Counted from the first letter of the stretch, positions 1 through 8,237 are shown. The stretch is 64,000 bases of DNA from Lachnospiraceae bacterium UBA1683 (GCA_002320245.1 DCKD01000078.1:1-64000); one strand, 5' to 3'. A program made the numbers and translations. The notes: a model not told the origin generated them from the sequence alone.

Positions 1-28
1 AAAGTCACTTCATAACGGAGGTTACAAT

Positions 29-949
29 ATGAGACATTTGATGAGTCCTCTGGACTTTTCCGTCGAAGAACTGGATCAGCTTTTGAATCTGGCACAGGAC
101 ATTGAAAAAAATCCCGCGAAATATGCACATGCATGTGACGGAAAAAAACTCGCGACATTATTTTATGAACCAAGTACACGTACCCGTTTGAGCCATGAGG
201 CAGCCATGCTTAATCTTGGCGGAAATGTAATGGGATTTTCTTCCGCAGACTCCAGCTCTGCCTCAAAGGGAGAGAGCGTATCCGATACTATCCGCATGAT
301 TTCCTGCTACGCTGACATCTGCGCTATGCGTCATCCGAAAGAGGGTGCGCCAATGGTTGCCTGCCAGCACTCTTCCATTCCGATTATCAATGCCGGGGAC
401 GGCGGACATCAGCACCCGACACAAACACTGACTGACCTGCTGACTATCCGCAATGTCAAAGGCCGTCTGGACAATATGACCATCGGTCTCTGCGGCGACC
501 TGAAATTCGGGCGTACCGTTCATTCCCTGATTCACGCACTTGTCCGCTACTCTGGCATCCGTTTTGTCCTGATTTCCCCGGAAGAGCTGAGACTGCCGGA
601 TTATATGCGTCAAGATGTATTAGATAAGAAAGATATTCCATATAAAGAAGTTGTTCGTCTGGAAGACGCGATGCCGGAACTTGATATTTTATACATGACA
701 CGTGTACAAAAAGAGCGTTTCTTCAACGAAGAAGATTATGTCCGCATGAAAGATTTCTACATCCTCGATAAAAAGAAGATGGGGCTTGCCCGCAAGGACA
801 TGTATGTTCTCCACCCACTGCCGCGTGTCAACGAGATTTCCGTTGAGGTCGATGATGATCCACGCGCCGCATATTTCCGTCAGGCACAGTATGGCGTCTA
901 TGTAAGAATGGCGCTGATTCTGACACTGCTTGACATACATGTAGACTGA
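29..949 (+). CDS. pyrB: Aspartate carbamoyltransferase, catalytic subunit
   Basis: Condenses carbamoyl phosphate with L-aspartate, the committed step of UMP synthesis, in the cytoplasm. The 306 residues are the normal family length. EPSTRTR at residues 47-53 is the carbamoyl-phosphate loop; HPTQT at 129-133 and HPLPRVNE from 262 complete the active site. The ATG is preceded by GGAGG at good spacing, which fixes the start. The regulatory chain pyrI starts 35 bases after the stop, so a class B holoenzyme of catalytic trimers and regulatory dimers is expected. Only 28 bases lie upstream in the window, so the promoter or a pyrimidine attenuator cannot be judged. Confidence 0.98.
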   Translation: MRHLMSPLDFSVEELDQLLNLAQDIEKNPAKYAHACDGKKLATLFYEPSTRTRLSHEAAMLNLGGNVMGFSSADSSSASKGESVSDTIRMISCYADICAMRHPKEGAPMVACQHSSIPIINAGDGGHQHPTQTLTDLLTIRNVKGRLDNMTIGLCGDLKFGRTVHSLIHALVRYSGIRFVLISPEELRLPDYMRQDVLDKKDIPYKEVVRLEDAMPELDILYMTRVQKERFFNEEDYVRMKDFYILDKKKMGLARKDMYVLHPLPRVNEISVEVDDDPRAAYFRQAQYGVYVRMALILTLLDIHVD

Positions 950-984
950 TTCACAGATTCATAGAAAGAAAAGAGGGATATCAC

Positions 985-1428
985 ATGGTAGAAAATACAT
1001 TGTCTGTCGGAAAGATTTCCGAAGGATTTGTTCTGGACCATATTGAAGCGGGAAAGAGCATGGAAATTTATAAATATCTGCATTTGGATAAACTTGACTG
1101 CTGCGTTGCAATTATTAAAAACGCAAAAAGCAGTAAAATGGGACGAAAAGATATTATGAAAATCGAATGCCCGATTGATTTCATGGACTTGGACATCCTC
1201 GGGTTTATCGACCATAATATTACGGTCAATATCATCCAGAATGAAAAAATCGTGGAAAAGAAGCTGCTGAAACTTCCGCGGGAAATCAAAAACGTTATCC
1301 GCTGCAAAAATCCGCGCTGTATCACCTCCATCGAGCAGGGACTCGACCATATCTTTGTCCTGACCGATGAAGAAAATCAGGTATACCGCTGCAAGTACTG
1401 CGAAGAGAGATACCGCAGCAATAAATAA
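985..1428 (+). CDS. pyrI: Aspartate carbamoyltransferase, regulatory subunit
   Basis: Regulatory chain of aspartate carbamoyltransferase, which binds nucleotides allosterically and joins to PyrB through a zinc domain. 147 residues, close to the usual 150. The N-terminal allosteric domain is followed by a C-terminal zinc-binding domain with four cysteines at 107, 112, 136 and 139, the spacing expected for the structural zinc. The gene lies directly downstream of pyrB on the same strand and a strong terminator follows, so the two probably close an operon that begins before the window. Feedback inhibition by CTP is known for the family but cannot be read from the sequence. Confidence 0.97.
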   Translation: MVENTLSVGKISEGFVLDHIEAGKSMEIYKYLHLDKLDCCVAIIKNAKSSKMGRKDIMKIECPIDFMDLDILGFIDHNITVNIIQNEKIVEKKLLKLPREIKNVIRCKNPRCITSIEQGLDHIFVLTDEENQVYRCKYCEERYRSNK

Positions 1429-1505
1429 ACAGATTATTTTAACCGGGACGTTAAATACTCCGCAGTGAATAATTATAAAAATGTTTTGTTTTATATGCAA
1501 AAAGT

Positions 1506-1557
1506 AACCGTATGGGGCAGCCGATTTTCACGAAACTGCCCGTACGGTTGTTTTTTT
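1506..1557 (+). terminator. Rho-independent terminator after pyrI
   Basis: AACCGTATGGGGCAG at 1506-1520 pairs with CTGCCCGTACGGTT at 1536-1549, with one unpaired base, across a 15-base loop, and is followed by a run of seven T. It ends the pyrBI transcript. A shorter A-run on the left may let it serve weakly for the convergent gene that stops at 1564. Confidence 0.9.
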
Positions 1558-1563
1558 ATTCTA

Positions 1564-2682
1564 TTAATCATCCGATTCCCCAAATAGGAATAATTCCTGT
1601 ATCACTTCCCGAACTGTAGAAATGCGGTTCAGATACTGTGCGTTATCTCCGCAGAACACCAATCCGTTCTCCACATCTCCTTCCACCGAACGAATCAATG
1701 CCTGTGTGATACAGTACGGTGTTTCTTTCGGATTGCACTTCTCAAGACAGCGGTAACACTTGATAATATTTTCTTTCTTCTCCTTGATTCTGTCCAGAAA
1801 AGAATTATGTATCGCCCTTGCAGGCATCCCGACCGGGCTGATTACAATCTCGATATCCTCCGCTTTCGCATCGACATATGCCTGTTTAAATGCATCTGCC
1901 GCGTCACATTCTACGGTTGTGACAAACGGTGTTGCAATCTGCACGCCATCTGCCCCAAGTGCAAATGCATGTTCCACCTGCTCCGCATTCATGATTCCAC
2001 CGGCGACAATCACCGGAACCGTGACCTGATATTTCTCTGCATAGCCTTGCGCACATGCAATAATTTTCTGAATTTCCCTGTCATACTTATCATCAAAGTC
2101 TGTATCCTTAATATGCTCCAATTCTTCCTCCGAGAATCCAAGATGCCCGCCCGCGTGTGCGCCTTCAATCACAATAAAATCCGCAGTCCGTTTATACCGT
2201 TTGTCCCACATTTTTAAAATAATCCGTACTGCTTTTTCGGAAGAAACAATTGGTGCAATCTTCGTATCCGTCCCCTCTACATATTCCGGCATATTTATCG
2301 GAAGCCCTGCCCCCGAAATAATTACATCTGCACCAGCAGCCGCAGCAGTACGCATATAAGTCTCATATCCGGCAGTTGCAACCATAATGTTGAACCCAAC
2401 TAAACCTTTACAATTGCCATGCTCATCTGCTGCGATTCTTCTCGCCTTTTCAAGTTCCTGTTCCATTGCACGCAGGTTTGCTTTTCTGGCGTCTTGTTCA
2501 AAATCCGGTTCCCGGAATCCAATCTGCGCCGTAGAGATAATCCCGATTCCCCCTTCTTTCGCAACAGCTCCCGCAAGCCCGGACAAACTGACTCCAACCC
2601 CCATGCCCCCCTGAATCAAAGGCAGCTCCGCTTTTTTATTTCCAATTTGTAATCCGCACATATTCATTTTGCTTTTACTCAT
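1564..2682 (-). CDS. Nitronate monooxygenase / FabK-like FMN oxidoreductase
   Basis: TIM-barrel flavoprotein of the 2-nitropropane dioxygenase superfamily, which holds both nitronate monooxygenases and the enoyl-ACP reductase FabK. The N-terminal PLIQGGMGVGVS is the FMN-binding opening of the family and GAHAGGHLGF in mid-protein is the phosphate/active-site loop. A cysteine-containing tail (CYRCLEKC) is typical of the clostridial nitronate monooxygenase branch. No fab genes surround it, which favours the oxidoreductase over FabK, but the sequence does not settle the substrate. Start taken at MSKSK, 15 bases from the predicted transcription start; no ribosome binding site is visible there or before the upstream in-frame ATG. 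About 372 residues. Confidence 0.85.
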   Translation of the reverse strand: MSKSKMNMCGLQIGNKKAELPLIQGGMGVGVSLSGLAGAVAKEGGIGIISTAQIGFREPDFEQDARKANLRAMEQELEKARRIAADEHGNCKGLVGFNIMVATAGYETYMRTAAAAGADVIISGAGLPINMPEYVEGTDTKIAPIVSSEKAVRIILKMWDKRYKRTADFIVIEGAHAGGHLGFSEEELEHIKDTDFDDKYDREIQKIIACAQGYAEKYQVTVPVIVAGGIMNAEQVEHAFALGADGVQIATPFVTTVECDAADAFKQAYVDAKAEDIEIVISPVGMPARAIHNSFLDRIKEKKENIIKCYRCLEKCNPKETPYCITQALIRSVEGDVENGLVFCGDNAQYLNRISTVREVIQELFLFGESDD

Positions 2683-2703
2683 AAATATTTTTATTTTAAA
2701 AGT

Positions 2704-2732
2704 ATTATAGTATAAGTGATTTTTATTGTCAA
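2704..2732 (-). promoter_or_regulatory. Consensus sigma-A promoter of the FMN oxidoreductase gene
   Basis: TTGACA (2727-2732) and TATAAT (2704-2709) with exactly 17 bases between them, reading on the minus strand. Transcription should begin near 2697, leaving an untranslated leader of only about 15 bases. Confidence 0.85.
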
Positions 2733-2747
2733 TACATATAGTATTGA
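2729..2747. promoter_or_regulatory. Palindromic operator overlapping the -35 box
   Basis: A perfect inverted repeat, TCAATAC-ATATA-GTATTGA, covers most of the -35 hexamer of the FMN oxidoreductase promoter. The position fits a repressor. The size and AT-rich centre resemble MarR-family sites, but no regulator gene is adjacent, so the family is a guess. Confidence 0.6.
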
Positions 2748-2928
2748 AAACTATTTTGTGCACCCGTGTACCGATATGTTCATTTTCAGCTAAATAACGC
2801 AGAACGAATTTTCAGGGGACTGAGGCGATGCTTAGTAGACATTGTACTAAATGGTGTGGGTAAGGCTGAATGATTGTAAGTAAAAAATGAGGGACATATA
2901 GTATAGAGCTGCGTAAACAGACAAATTG
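2748..2928. other. Intergenic stretch with no gene seen
   Basis: Both strands lack a plausible start, ribosome binding site or conserved protein. The stretch separates the operator of the FMN oxidoreductase from the hairpin downstream of the DAHP synthase gene. Confidence 0.5.
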
Positions 2929-2973
2929 TAAATAGCAAAGACGCATAGAAATTCTATGCGTCTTTGCTATTTA
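2929..2973. repeat. Perfect 22-bp inverted repeat (copy of a dispersed repeat)
   Basis: TAAATAGCAAAGACGCATAG and its exact complement, 22 bases per arm with one base between. The same unit recurs as single arms at 50387-50411, 50426-50450 and 51191-51212 inside the trp operon. Here the head-to-head arrangement makes a strong hairpin 28 bases past the DAHP synthase stop, which may end that transcript although no T-run follows. Confidence 0.75.
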
Positions 2974-3001
2974 CCCCCCGCGGTTGGTACCACATAAAAA
3001 A

Positions 3002-4033
3002 TCAGCACTCTTCCGCGATCTTGTAAATTAATTTTTCCGTATCATCCCACCCAAGACATGGGTCGGTGATTGATTTTCCATATACCATATCGGAGTCGAT
3101 ACTCTGGCAGCCCTCTTCCAGATAACTCTCAATCATAACACCTTTGATGAGCTTTTTCAGTTCCGGATTATAATTCCTGCTATGCAGCACTTCACTCGTA
3201 ATACGAATCTGCTCCCTGAATTTCTTATTGGAATTGGAATGGTTCGCATCAATGATTGCCGCCGGGTTTTTCAGCTCCATTTTCTGATACATCATAAGTA
3301 AACGCACCAAATCTTCATAGTGATAGTTTGGAATACAAGTGCCATACTTATCCACACCGCCGCGCAAAATCACGTGAGCAAGTTCGTTTCCATCGGTTGT
3401 CACGTCCATACCGCGATAAATAAATGTGTGGCTGTTCTGCGCTGCAACAACAGAATTGAGCATTACAGAAAAGTCTCCGCTGGTTGGATTCTTCATTCCG
3501 ATTGGAATGTTCATCCCGCTGGCAGTCAGGCGGTGCTGCTGATTCTCTACAGAACGCGCGCCGATAGCCTCATAGGAAAGGATGTCATCCAGATAACTTC
3601 TGTTTTCCGGATAGAGCATTTCATCTGCCGCTGTCAATCCGGTCTCTTCGATTGCACGGATATGCATCTTGCGGATGGCAATAATTCCCGCCAGAAGATC
3701 CGGCGCTTTATCCGGTTTCGGCTGGTGAAGCATTCCCTTATACCCGGAGCCGGTTGTCCTTGGCTTATTCGTGTAAATTCTAGGAATAATCATCAGGCGG
3801 TCTGAAACTTTCCCATTGACCTTTGCGAGGCGGTTCACATATTCACACACCGCGTCCTCATTATCAGCGGAACACGGTCCAACCAGTACGATAAACTTAT
3901 CGGATTTTCCTGTGAAAATATCACGGATCTCGGCATCCCGTTGTTTTTTGATTTTAATTATCTTATCTGAAAGCGGATATTCTGCCTTTAAGTCAGCAGG
4001 CAGCGGAAGCTCCGCATTTACTTTCATTCCCAT
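3002..4033 (-). CDS. aroF: 3-deoxy-7-phosphoheptulonate synthase (DAHP synthase, class I)
   Basis: Joins phosphoenolpyruvate and erythrose 4-phosphate, the first step of the shikimate pathway. The AroFGH-type barrel is recognisable from VGPCSADN, PRIYTNKPRTTGSGYKG, GARSVENQQHR, GMKNPTSGDF, IIDANHSNSNK and the C-terminal SITDPCLGWDD. About 343 residues, normal for type I-alpha. The start at 4033 is set by AGGAG seven bases upstream; the open frame continues back to 4096 but that part lies inside RNase P RNA. There is room for neither terminator nor promoter between rnpB and this gene, so it is probably read through from rnpB. The symbol is generic: which feedback-inhibited isozyme this is cannot be told. 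Confidence 0.93.
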   Translation of the reverse strand: MGMKVNAELPLPADLKAEYPLSDKIIKIKKQRDAEIRDIFTGKSDKFIVLVGPCSADNEDAVCEYVNRLAKVNGKVSDRLMIIPRIYTNKPRTTGSGYKGMLHQPKPDKAPDLLAGIIAIRKMHIRAIEETGLTAADEMLYPENRSYLDDILSYEAIGARSVENQQHRLTASGMNIPIGMKNPTSGDFSVMLNSVVAAQNSHTFIYRGMDVTTDGNELAHVILRGGVDKYGTCIPNYHYEDLVRLLMMYQKMELKNPAAIIDANHSNSNKKFREQIRITSEVLHSRNYNPELKKLIKGVMIESYLEEGCQSIDSDMVYGKSITDPCLGWDDTEKLIYKIAEEC

Positions 4034-4057
4034 TATTCTTCTCCTGTTTCTTAATAT

Positions 4058-4408
4058 GTTAAGCAAGACGATGAGCCGGGTTATGTCGTTGGACAATCAT
4101 CTATCTAGGCCTGACGTCACCGTCGGGCTCAAGCGACCTACCTAAAGCGTGACGGGCAGCCACATTGCTTTTATCCGGTCTTGCTTCGGATGGGGTTTAC
4201 ATGTGCCCTCTCTGTTACCAGCGAGGCGGTAGTCTCTTACACTGCCTTTCCACCCTTACATGTGTATGCACATGCGGTTTATTTCTGTTGCACTTTCCTT
4301 AGAGTCACCTCTACCGGACGTTATCCGGCATCCTGCCCTGTGAAGCCCGGACTTTCCTCGCCTGCGGCCTTTCGGCATATGCAGCCGCGATTGTCTGTCT
4401 TACTTAAC
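4058..4408 (-). ncRNA. rnpB: RNase P RNA
   Basis: Catalytic RNA of ribonuclease P, which matures tRNA 5' ends. Read on the minus strand, the 5' part holds the diagnostic GAGGAAAGTCCGGGCT, the centre AAGGGTGGAAAGGCAGTG and GGTAACAGAGAGGGC, and the 3' part GACATAACCCGGCTCAT. The ends are set by stem P1: GTTAAGTAAGAC at 4408-4397 pairs with GTCTTGCTTAAC at 4069-4058. The 351-nucleotide length fits. It starts 25 bases after the rnhA stop and ends 24 bases before the aroF start. Confidence 0.96.
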
Positions 4409-4418
4409 ACAGTTTTAA

Positions 4419-4447
4419 ATTTTATCATGTTTTTTATTGAAAGTCCA
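4419..4447 (-). promoter_or_regulatory. Probable rnpB promoter
   Basis: TGGACT (4442-4447), 17 bases, then TAAAAT (4419-4424) on the minus strand, placing the start of transcription within a base or two of the deduced RNase P RNA 5' end at 4408. The -35 box lies inside the last codons of rnhA. The -35 match is 4 of 6, so confidence comes mostly from position. Confidence 0.55.
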
Positions 4448-4916
4448 GACCTTCATCTGCAATCAGCGAATTTCCATCTGCCGCTGTCGTTGCCAGTTCA
4501 TCACACCGCTCATTCTGCGGATGTCCGTCGTGTCCCTTCACCCAGTGGAACTGCACATCATGCCGCCCTTTTACCGCAAGCAGGCGTTTCCACAAATCAA
4601 CATTTTTTACAGGTTCGTTCTTCCCCCTCCTCCAGTTTTTTTTCAGCCAGCCGTCCACCCAGTGCTGGTTGAATGCATCGACTACATATTTGGAATCCGA
4701 ATATACATCCACCCGGCATGGGCGGTTCAGAGCTTCCAGTCCGACAATCACCGCCATCAGCTCCATCCGGTTATTCGTTGTCTTCCGATACCCCTGAGAC
4801 ATCTCCTTTTTGTGCAACTGTCCTTTTGTATCAACGTATTCCAGAACAGCGCCGTATCCGCCCGGTCCATCCGGGTTTCCGCGTGCCGCACCATCCGTAT
4901 ATAACTTCACTTCCAT
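4434..4916 (-). CDS. rnhA: Ribonuclease HI
   Basis: Cleaves the RNA strand of RNA-DNA hybrids, removing R-loops and primers. 160 residues with the complete active site: Asp8 in LYTDGAARGNP, Glu52 in NNRMELMA, Asp74 in VYSDSKYV, and His129 and Asp139 in WVKGHDGHPQNERCDELA. The length and motifs match the E. coli RnhA type rather than the HII/HIII enzymes. Its start lies inside the last codons of the MBL-fold gene upstream (10-base overlap), so translation is coupled. It is the last protein gene of the punA-mtaD-moaB-like-MBL-rnhA series before rnpB. Confidence 0.96.
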   Translation of the reverse strand: MEVKLYTDGAARGNPDGPGGYGAVLEYVDTKGQLHKKEMSQGYRKTTNNRMELMAVIVGLEALNRPCRVDVYSDSKYVVDAFNQHWVDGWLKKNWRRGKNEPVKNVDLWKRLLAVKGRHDVQFHWVKGHDGHPQNERCDELATTAADGNSLIADEGLDFQ

Positions 4917-5593
4917 AAATACTCCTGCCCTTCCCTCTCAATCCGCACAATCCGGTCCAGATATGGCTGTACCTCCGGCTGCCGTTCCAACCAGTCAAAT
5001 ACTTCGTATTTTTCCCAAAAGTGCATGGGAAATACGATGCTTGTCTCTGTCTGCTTCATGAAATAATCCAGTCCCAGGAAGTACTCCTTCTCCAGTCTTG
5101 GATCAACCGGAATAAATGCTGCATCAATATACATTCCCTTCATGCGGTCAATCTCTCTTCGGTAGTCCGCCCCCATCATCCGATTGTAAGCTTCACTCTC
5201 ATCTTCCCAGTGCCACCAGTTTAAATCTCCCGCATGGTAAAACGTTTTTCCCGCATATCCTACAAGAAATGCCACTCCTTCATCGGTGGAATGTAAGGTC
5301 TGGATTTTGCAGTTATCCAGTTCGAGTTCCTGACCGGCAGACATCCGGTGCACGGACTTCGTCTCCTCCGTCCGAATATCATCTGATAAAATATATTCGA
5401 TATGCGGAAACTCATCTCTCAACTGAAAAATGCTCTTTTCAAAATGGTCATAGTGTCTATGGCTTACAAATACATACAGCTTTTTTTCTGCTGCCATCAC
5501 CGGAATCTCTCCCCGATAATAATCAAACAAAAACCCGGCGTCGTCCATTTCCAAAAAAAATCCACTCTGACTTAAATAGGTTACTTTCATCAT
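4907..5593 (-). CDS. MBL-fold metallohydrolase (UlaG/RomA-like)
   Basis: Small metallo-beta-lactamase-fold hydrolase, 228 residues, no signal peptide. The metal site is seen as HRHYDH at 45-50 (the HxHxDH signature), with His101 and the pair His120/Asp123 in FYHAGD, and a distal His in PMHFWEKY. Such proteins hydrolyse phosphoesters, lactones or thioesters; nothing here points to a substrate. Its ATG overlaps the TGA of the gene upstream (ATGA) and its 3' end overlaps the start of rnhA, so it is translated as part of a tight operon. Confidence 0.8.
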   Translation of the reverse strand: MMKVTYLSQSGFFLEMDDAGFLFDYYRGEIPVMAAEKKLYVFVSHRHYDHFEKSIFQLRDEFPHIEYILSDDIRTEETKSVHRMSAGQELELDNCKIQTLHSTDEGVAFLVGYAGKTFYHAGDLNWWHWEDESEAYNRMMGADYRREIDRMKGMYIDAAFIPVDPRLEKEYFLGLDYFMKQTETSIVFPMHFWEKYEVFDWLERQPEVQPYLDRIVRIEREGQEYLWK

Positions 5594-6051
5594 ATATTCA
5601 TTGTCTCCACTGCCTGCACAAGCTCCGGGAGAATGTACTCCAGACTGTCTTTTGCAGCCTTTTCGCTCTCCTGTAAATTAATCATCAGTGTCCGGTTGCG
5701 GATTCCTGCTGCGGAACGATTCAGTATCACTTTCTTCGTGTACCGAATGTTATATGCCCGGATTGCCTCCGGAATTCCCGGAAGCAAACGGTCTGCCACC
5801 TCTGTCAGTGCATCCGGGGCACAGTCCTTTTTCAGATAGCCGACTGCCCCAGTTGTCAGAATCAGTTGTACCGCGCCGGAATCTGAAAGTTGCTTTAATA
5901 CAGTTGCCACAACTGCTTTATCTTCCGGCAGTATGCCTTCTTTCACTTCATATCCAACCTGTTCCAGTGTTGTTTTCAGCGCTGTCCCCGCTTTGCTTTC
6001 CTTCTTTTCTTCATATAATCTTGTATTGATTGTAAACACCGCCGCTTTCAT
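5590..6051 (-). CDS. MoaB/MogA-like molybdopterin-binding family protein
   Basis: 153-residue protein with the fold signature of the MogA/MoaB family, which adenylylates molybdopterin. The substrate-loop motif, normally TTGGTG, reads TTGAVG at 66-71, and the RDxTPEA motif reads KKDCAPDA at 74-81, keeping the Asp (76) but losing other conserved residues. No other molybdenum-cofactor genes are near, and the neighbours are a purine deaminase and an MBL-fold hydrolase. Fold assignment is fairly safe; the enzymatic role is doubtful and the protein may have diverged to another nucleotide or pterin substrate. Confidence 0.65.
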   Translation of the reverse strand: MKAAVFTINTRLYEEKKESKAGTALKTTLEQVGYEVKEGILPEDKAVVATVLKQLSDSGAVQLILTTGAVGYLKKDCAPDALTEVADRLLPGIPEAIRAYNIRYTKKVILNRSAAGIRNRTLMINLQESEKAAKDSLEYILPELVQAVETMNI

Positions 6052-6112
6052 CCCGTTGTATCCCCTTTCTTCCTGTTATCTATACTCTTATTGCCATCTG
6101 CGACAGACTTCA

Positions 6113-7390
6113 TTACCCCAAAATTTTTCTTGCAAGTAGGTTTGCTTTCGCATACACTTCTTCTGCCGGACAATCCAGATAAAATACTCCATCCTGATAA
6201 AGCACGTTTCCCGCGATCATTGTCATTTTCACATTCTGCTTACTTCCGGAATATACGAGATTCTTTTCCGTATTCTGGATTGGCTGCATATTAGGCTGTT
6301 TTAAGTCAATCAGAATCATATCTGCTTTTTTCCCTTCACTGAGTGTGTCACACTCCGTCAGCCCCATCGCATATGCGCCATGGACCGTTGCCATTTTCAG
6401 GACTTCCATCGCCGGAACCGCCTCCGGATTGTCGCAGACCGCTTTCTGAAGTCCCGTTACCAGAAACATCTCTCGGAACATATCAAGACAGTTGTTACTT
6501 GCCGGTCCGTCCGTACCGATTGCAACTGGTATTCTTTCCTGAAGGAAATGTTCAATCGGCGCGATACCGCTTGCCAGTTTCAAATTAGATGCAGGATTGG
6601 TCACTACATAAATCCCTCGCTTTTTCAGAATTTCGTAATCCGTCTCATCCATGTGCACACAATGAAACAGAGTACCTCCATGATTGAACAATCCAAGTGA
6701 ATCCATGTATGCAACCGGGCTCATGCCGCTGTGCGCCCTACAGCCCTCCACTTCCTTGCGTGTCTCGGAACAATGTACACTGACCGGGGCTTTGTATTTA
6801 TCTGCCAGCGCAGCAATGCCTTCCATCAGCTCTCTGCTTGTCGTGTATTCCGCATGGAATCCAATCCGATGGCTGATTTGCCTGCTCTTATCCTGATTCA
6901 GACGCAGATAGTCTCTCTCAACGCCTTCCACGGTTCCTCCAAAATTATTGATGCTGTCACAGAACACGTAGCGGAATCCTGTATCTTTTGCTGCCCGCAT
7001 TCCGTCATCCATATAAAAATACATATCATAAGCCGCTGTAATTCCGCTTGTCAGATACTCCATAATGGCAAGTTTCGTAAACCAATAGAGTGATTCCCCA
7101 TCCAGTTTTGCCTCGTTTGGAAATATCTGTTTGTTCAGCCACTCGTCCAGTTTCATATCATCTGCATAAGACCGCAGAAACGTCATGCCGGAATGTGTGT
7201 GTGCATTCTTGAATCCGGGCATCAGTAGGTTCTCCTGTCCGTCAATTTCCTTGTCCCACACAACGTCGCCATTATCCCGTGCAGGCCCCACATAAGAAAT
7301 GGTATCATCCTTCACCCACACTTCTCCCGGAAACATGGATGCTCCATCTTCCATTGTCAGTATATTTACATTATAAATTCTCGTATTCAT
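6113..7390 (-). CDS. mtaD: 5'-methylthioadenosine / S-adenosylhomocysteine deaminase-like amidohydrolase
   Basis: Zinc-dependent amidohydrolase of the TrzN/SsnA/MtaD group, 425 residues. Metal ligands are visible as HTH at 64-66 in KNAHTHSGM, His in GFHAEYTTS, His in HCVHMDE and Asp in IGTDGPASNNCLD, which is also the deaminase hallmark. The family converts MTA or SAH to the inosyl compound; related members act on guanine or chlorinated triazines. Purine nucleoside phosphorylase lies 25 bases upstream in the same operon, which favours a purine nucleoside substrate and salvage of SAM by-products. GTGGAGA seven bases upstream of the ATG supports the start. Confidence 0.85.
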   Translation of the reverse strand: MNTRIYNVNILTMEDGASMFPGEVWVKDDTISYVGPARDNGDVVWDKEIDGQENLLMPGFKNAHTHSGMTFLRSYADDMKLDEWLNKQIFPNEAKLDGESLYWFTKLAIMEYLTSGITAAYDMYFYMDDGMRAAKDTGFRYVFCDSINNFGGTVEGVERDYLRLNQDKSRQISHRIGFHAEYTTSRELMEGIAALADKYKAPVSVHCSETRKEVEGCRAHSGMSPVAYMDSLGLFNHGGTLFHCVHMDETDYEILKKRGIYVVTNPASNLKLASGIAPIEHFLQERIPVAIGTDGPASNNCLDMFREMFLVTGLQKAVCDNPEAVPAMEVLKMATVHGAYAMGLTECDTLSEGKKADMILIDLKQPNMQPIQNTEKNLVYSGSKQNVKMTMIAGNVLYQDGVFYLDCPAEEVYAKANLLARKILG

Positions 7391-7415
7391 ATCTTCTCCA
7401 CTACCCCATCCTGTT

Positions 7416-8237
7416 TTACAGTTTCACAATAATGCTTGTCACAAGACGCTCAAATTCTTCTGCGCGCTGATTTGCCACTGCCTGTACATCAAGATGGCTC
7501 AGTTCTTCTCCTGTAATGCCACATGCCATATTGGAAACGCAGGAAATTCCACAGACTCTCACGCCGGCATGTCTTGCAGCAATCGCTTCGCATGCAGTGC
7601 TCATACCGACCGCGTCCGCTCCGAGCAGTTCAAACATCCGAACTTCCGCCGGACTTTCAAAATTCGGTCCGCTGGACTGTGCATACACACCTTCCTGAAT
7701 CACGATTTTTTCCTCTGCTGCAGTATCGCGGATGAGCTGCTGCAGCTCTTCATCGTAAATATGTGTCATGTCCGGGAAACGCTCTCCCAGTTCGGACACA
7801 TTTCCTCCAATCAGAGGTGACGGAACAAAGTTGGAAATCTGGTCCGTAATCATCATGAACTCTCCTACATGGAAACTGCGGTTGATTCCGCCGGATGCAT
7901 TGGTTAAAAACAGCACCTCAATCCCTAAAAGTTTCATCAGCCTTGTCGGAAGGACAACCTCTTCCATAGAATATCCTTCATAATAGTGGACACGTCCTTT
8001 CATCAGAACTGCCGGGACATCTCCGATGTATCCGAACAGAAACCGCCCGTCATGTCCCTCTACTGTGGAAACCGGAAATCCCGGAATATCTCCATACGGG
8101 ATTTCACACTCCACTTTCATATTTTTTGCATAATTTCCAAGTCCCGAGCCCAAAATCAATCCCACTCTCGGCTGAAAATCTGTAATTGTCCTACAATAAT
8201 CGTAACATTTTTTTAATTTATCATACTGTTTGCTCAT
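7416..8237 (-). CDS. punA: Purine nucleoside phosphorylase (trimeric type)
   Basis: Phosphorolysis of purine nucleosides to the free base and (deoxy)ribose 1-phosphate. 273 residues, as expected for the trimeric PNP/MTAP family. Recognisable blocks are LGSGLGNYA for phosphate binding, VEGHDGRF, GRVHYYEGY, NASGGINRSF, and the purine-site region GVYAQSSGPNFESPAE with GADAVGMSTACEAIAARHAG. GGAGGAG precedes the ATG. First gene of a run continuing into mtaD, a moaB-like gene, an MBL hydrolase and rnhA. The family chiefly uses guanosine and inosine. Confidence 0.94.
   Translation of the reverse strand: MSKQYDKLKKCYDYCRTITDFQPRVGLILGSGLGNYAKNMKVECEIPYGDIPGFPVSTVEGHDGRFLFGYIGDVPAVLMKGRVHYYEGYSMEEVVLPTRLMKLLGIEVLFLTNASGGINRSFHVGEFMMITDQISNFVPSPLIGGNVSELGERFPDMTHIYDEELQQLIRDTAAEEKIVIQEGVYAQSSGPNFESPAEVRMFELLGADAVGMSTACEAIAARHAGVRVCGISCVSNMACGITGEELSHLDVQAVANQRAEEFERLVTSIIVKL

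Noticed and set aside
898..1500. 200-codon minus-strand frame across pyrI
   Set aside because: It lies opposite a well-conserved gene, has no ribosome binding site, and its translation resembles no family.
4034..4096. Upstream extension of the DAHP synthase frame
   Set aside because: It overlaps the 3' end of RNase P RNA and lacks a ribosome binding site; the start at 4033 has AGGAG.
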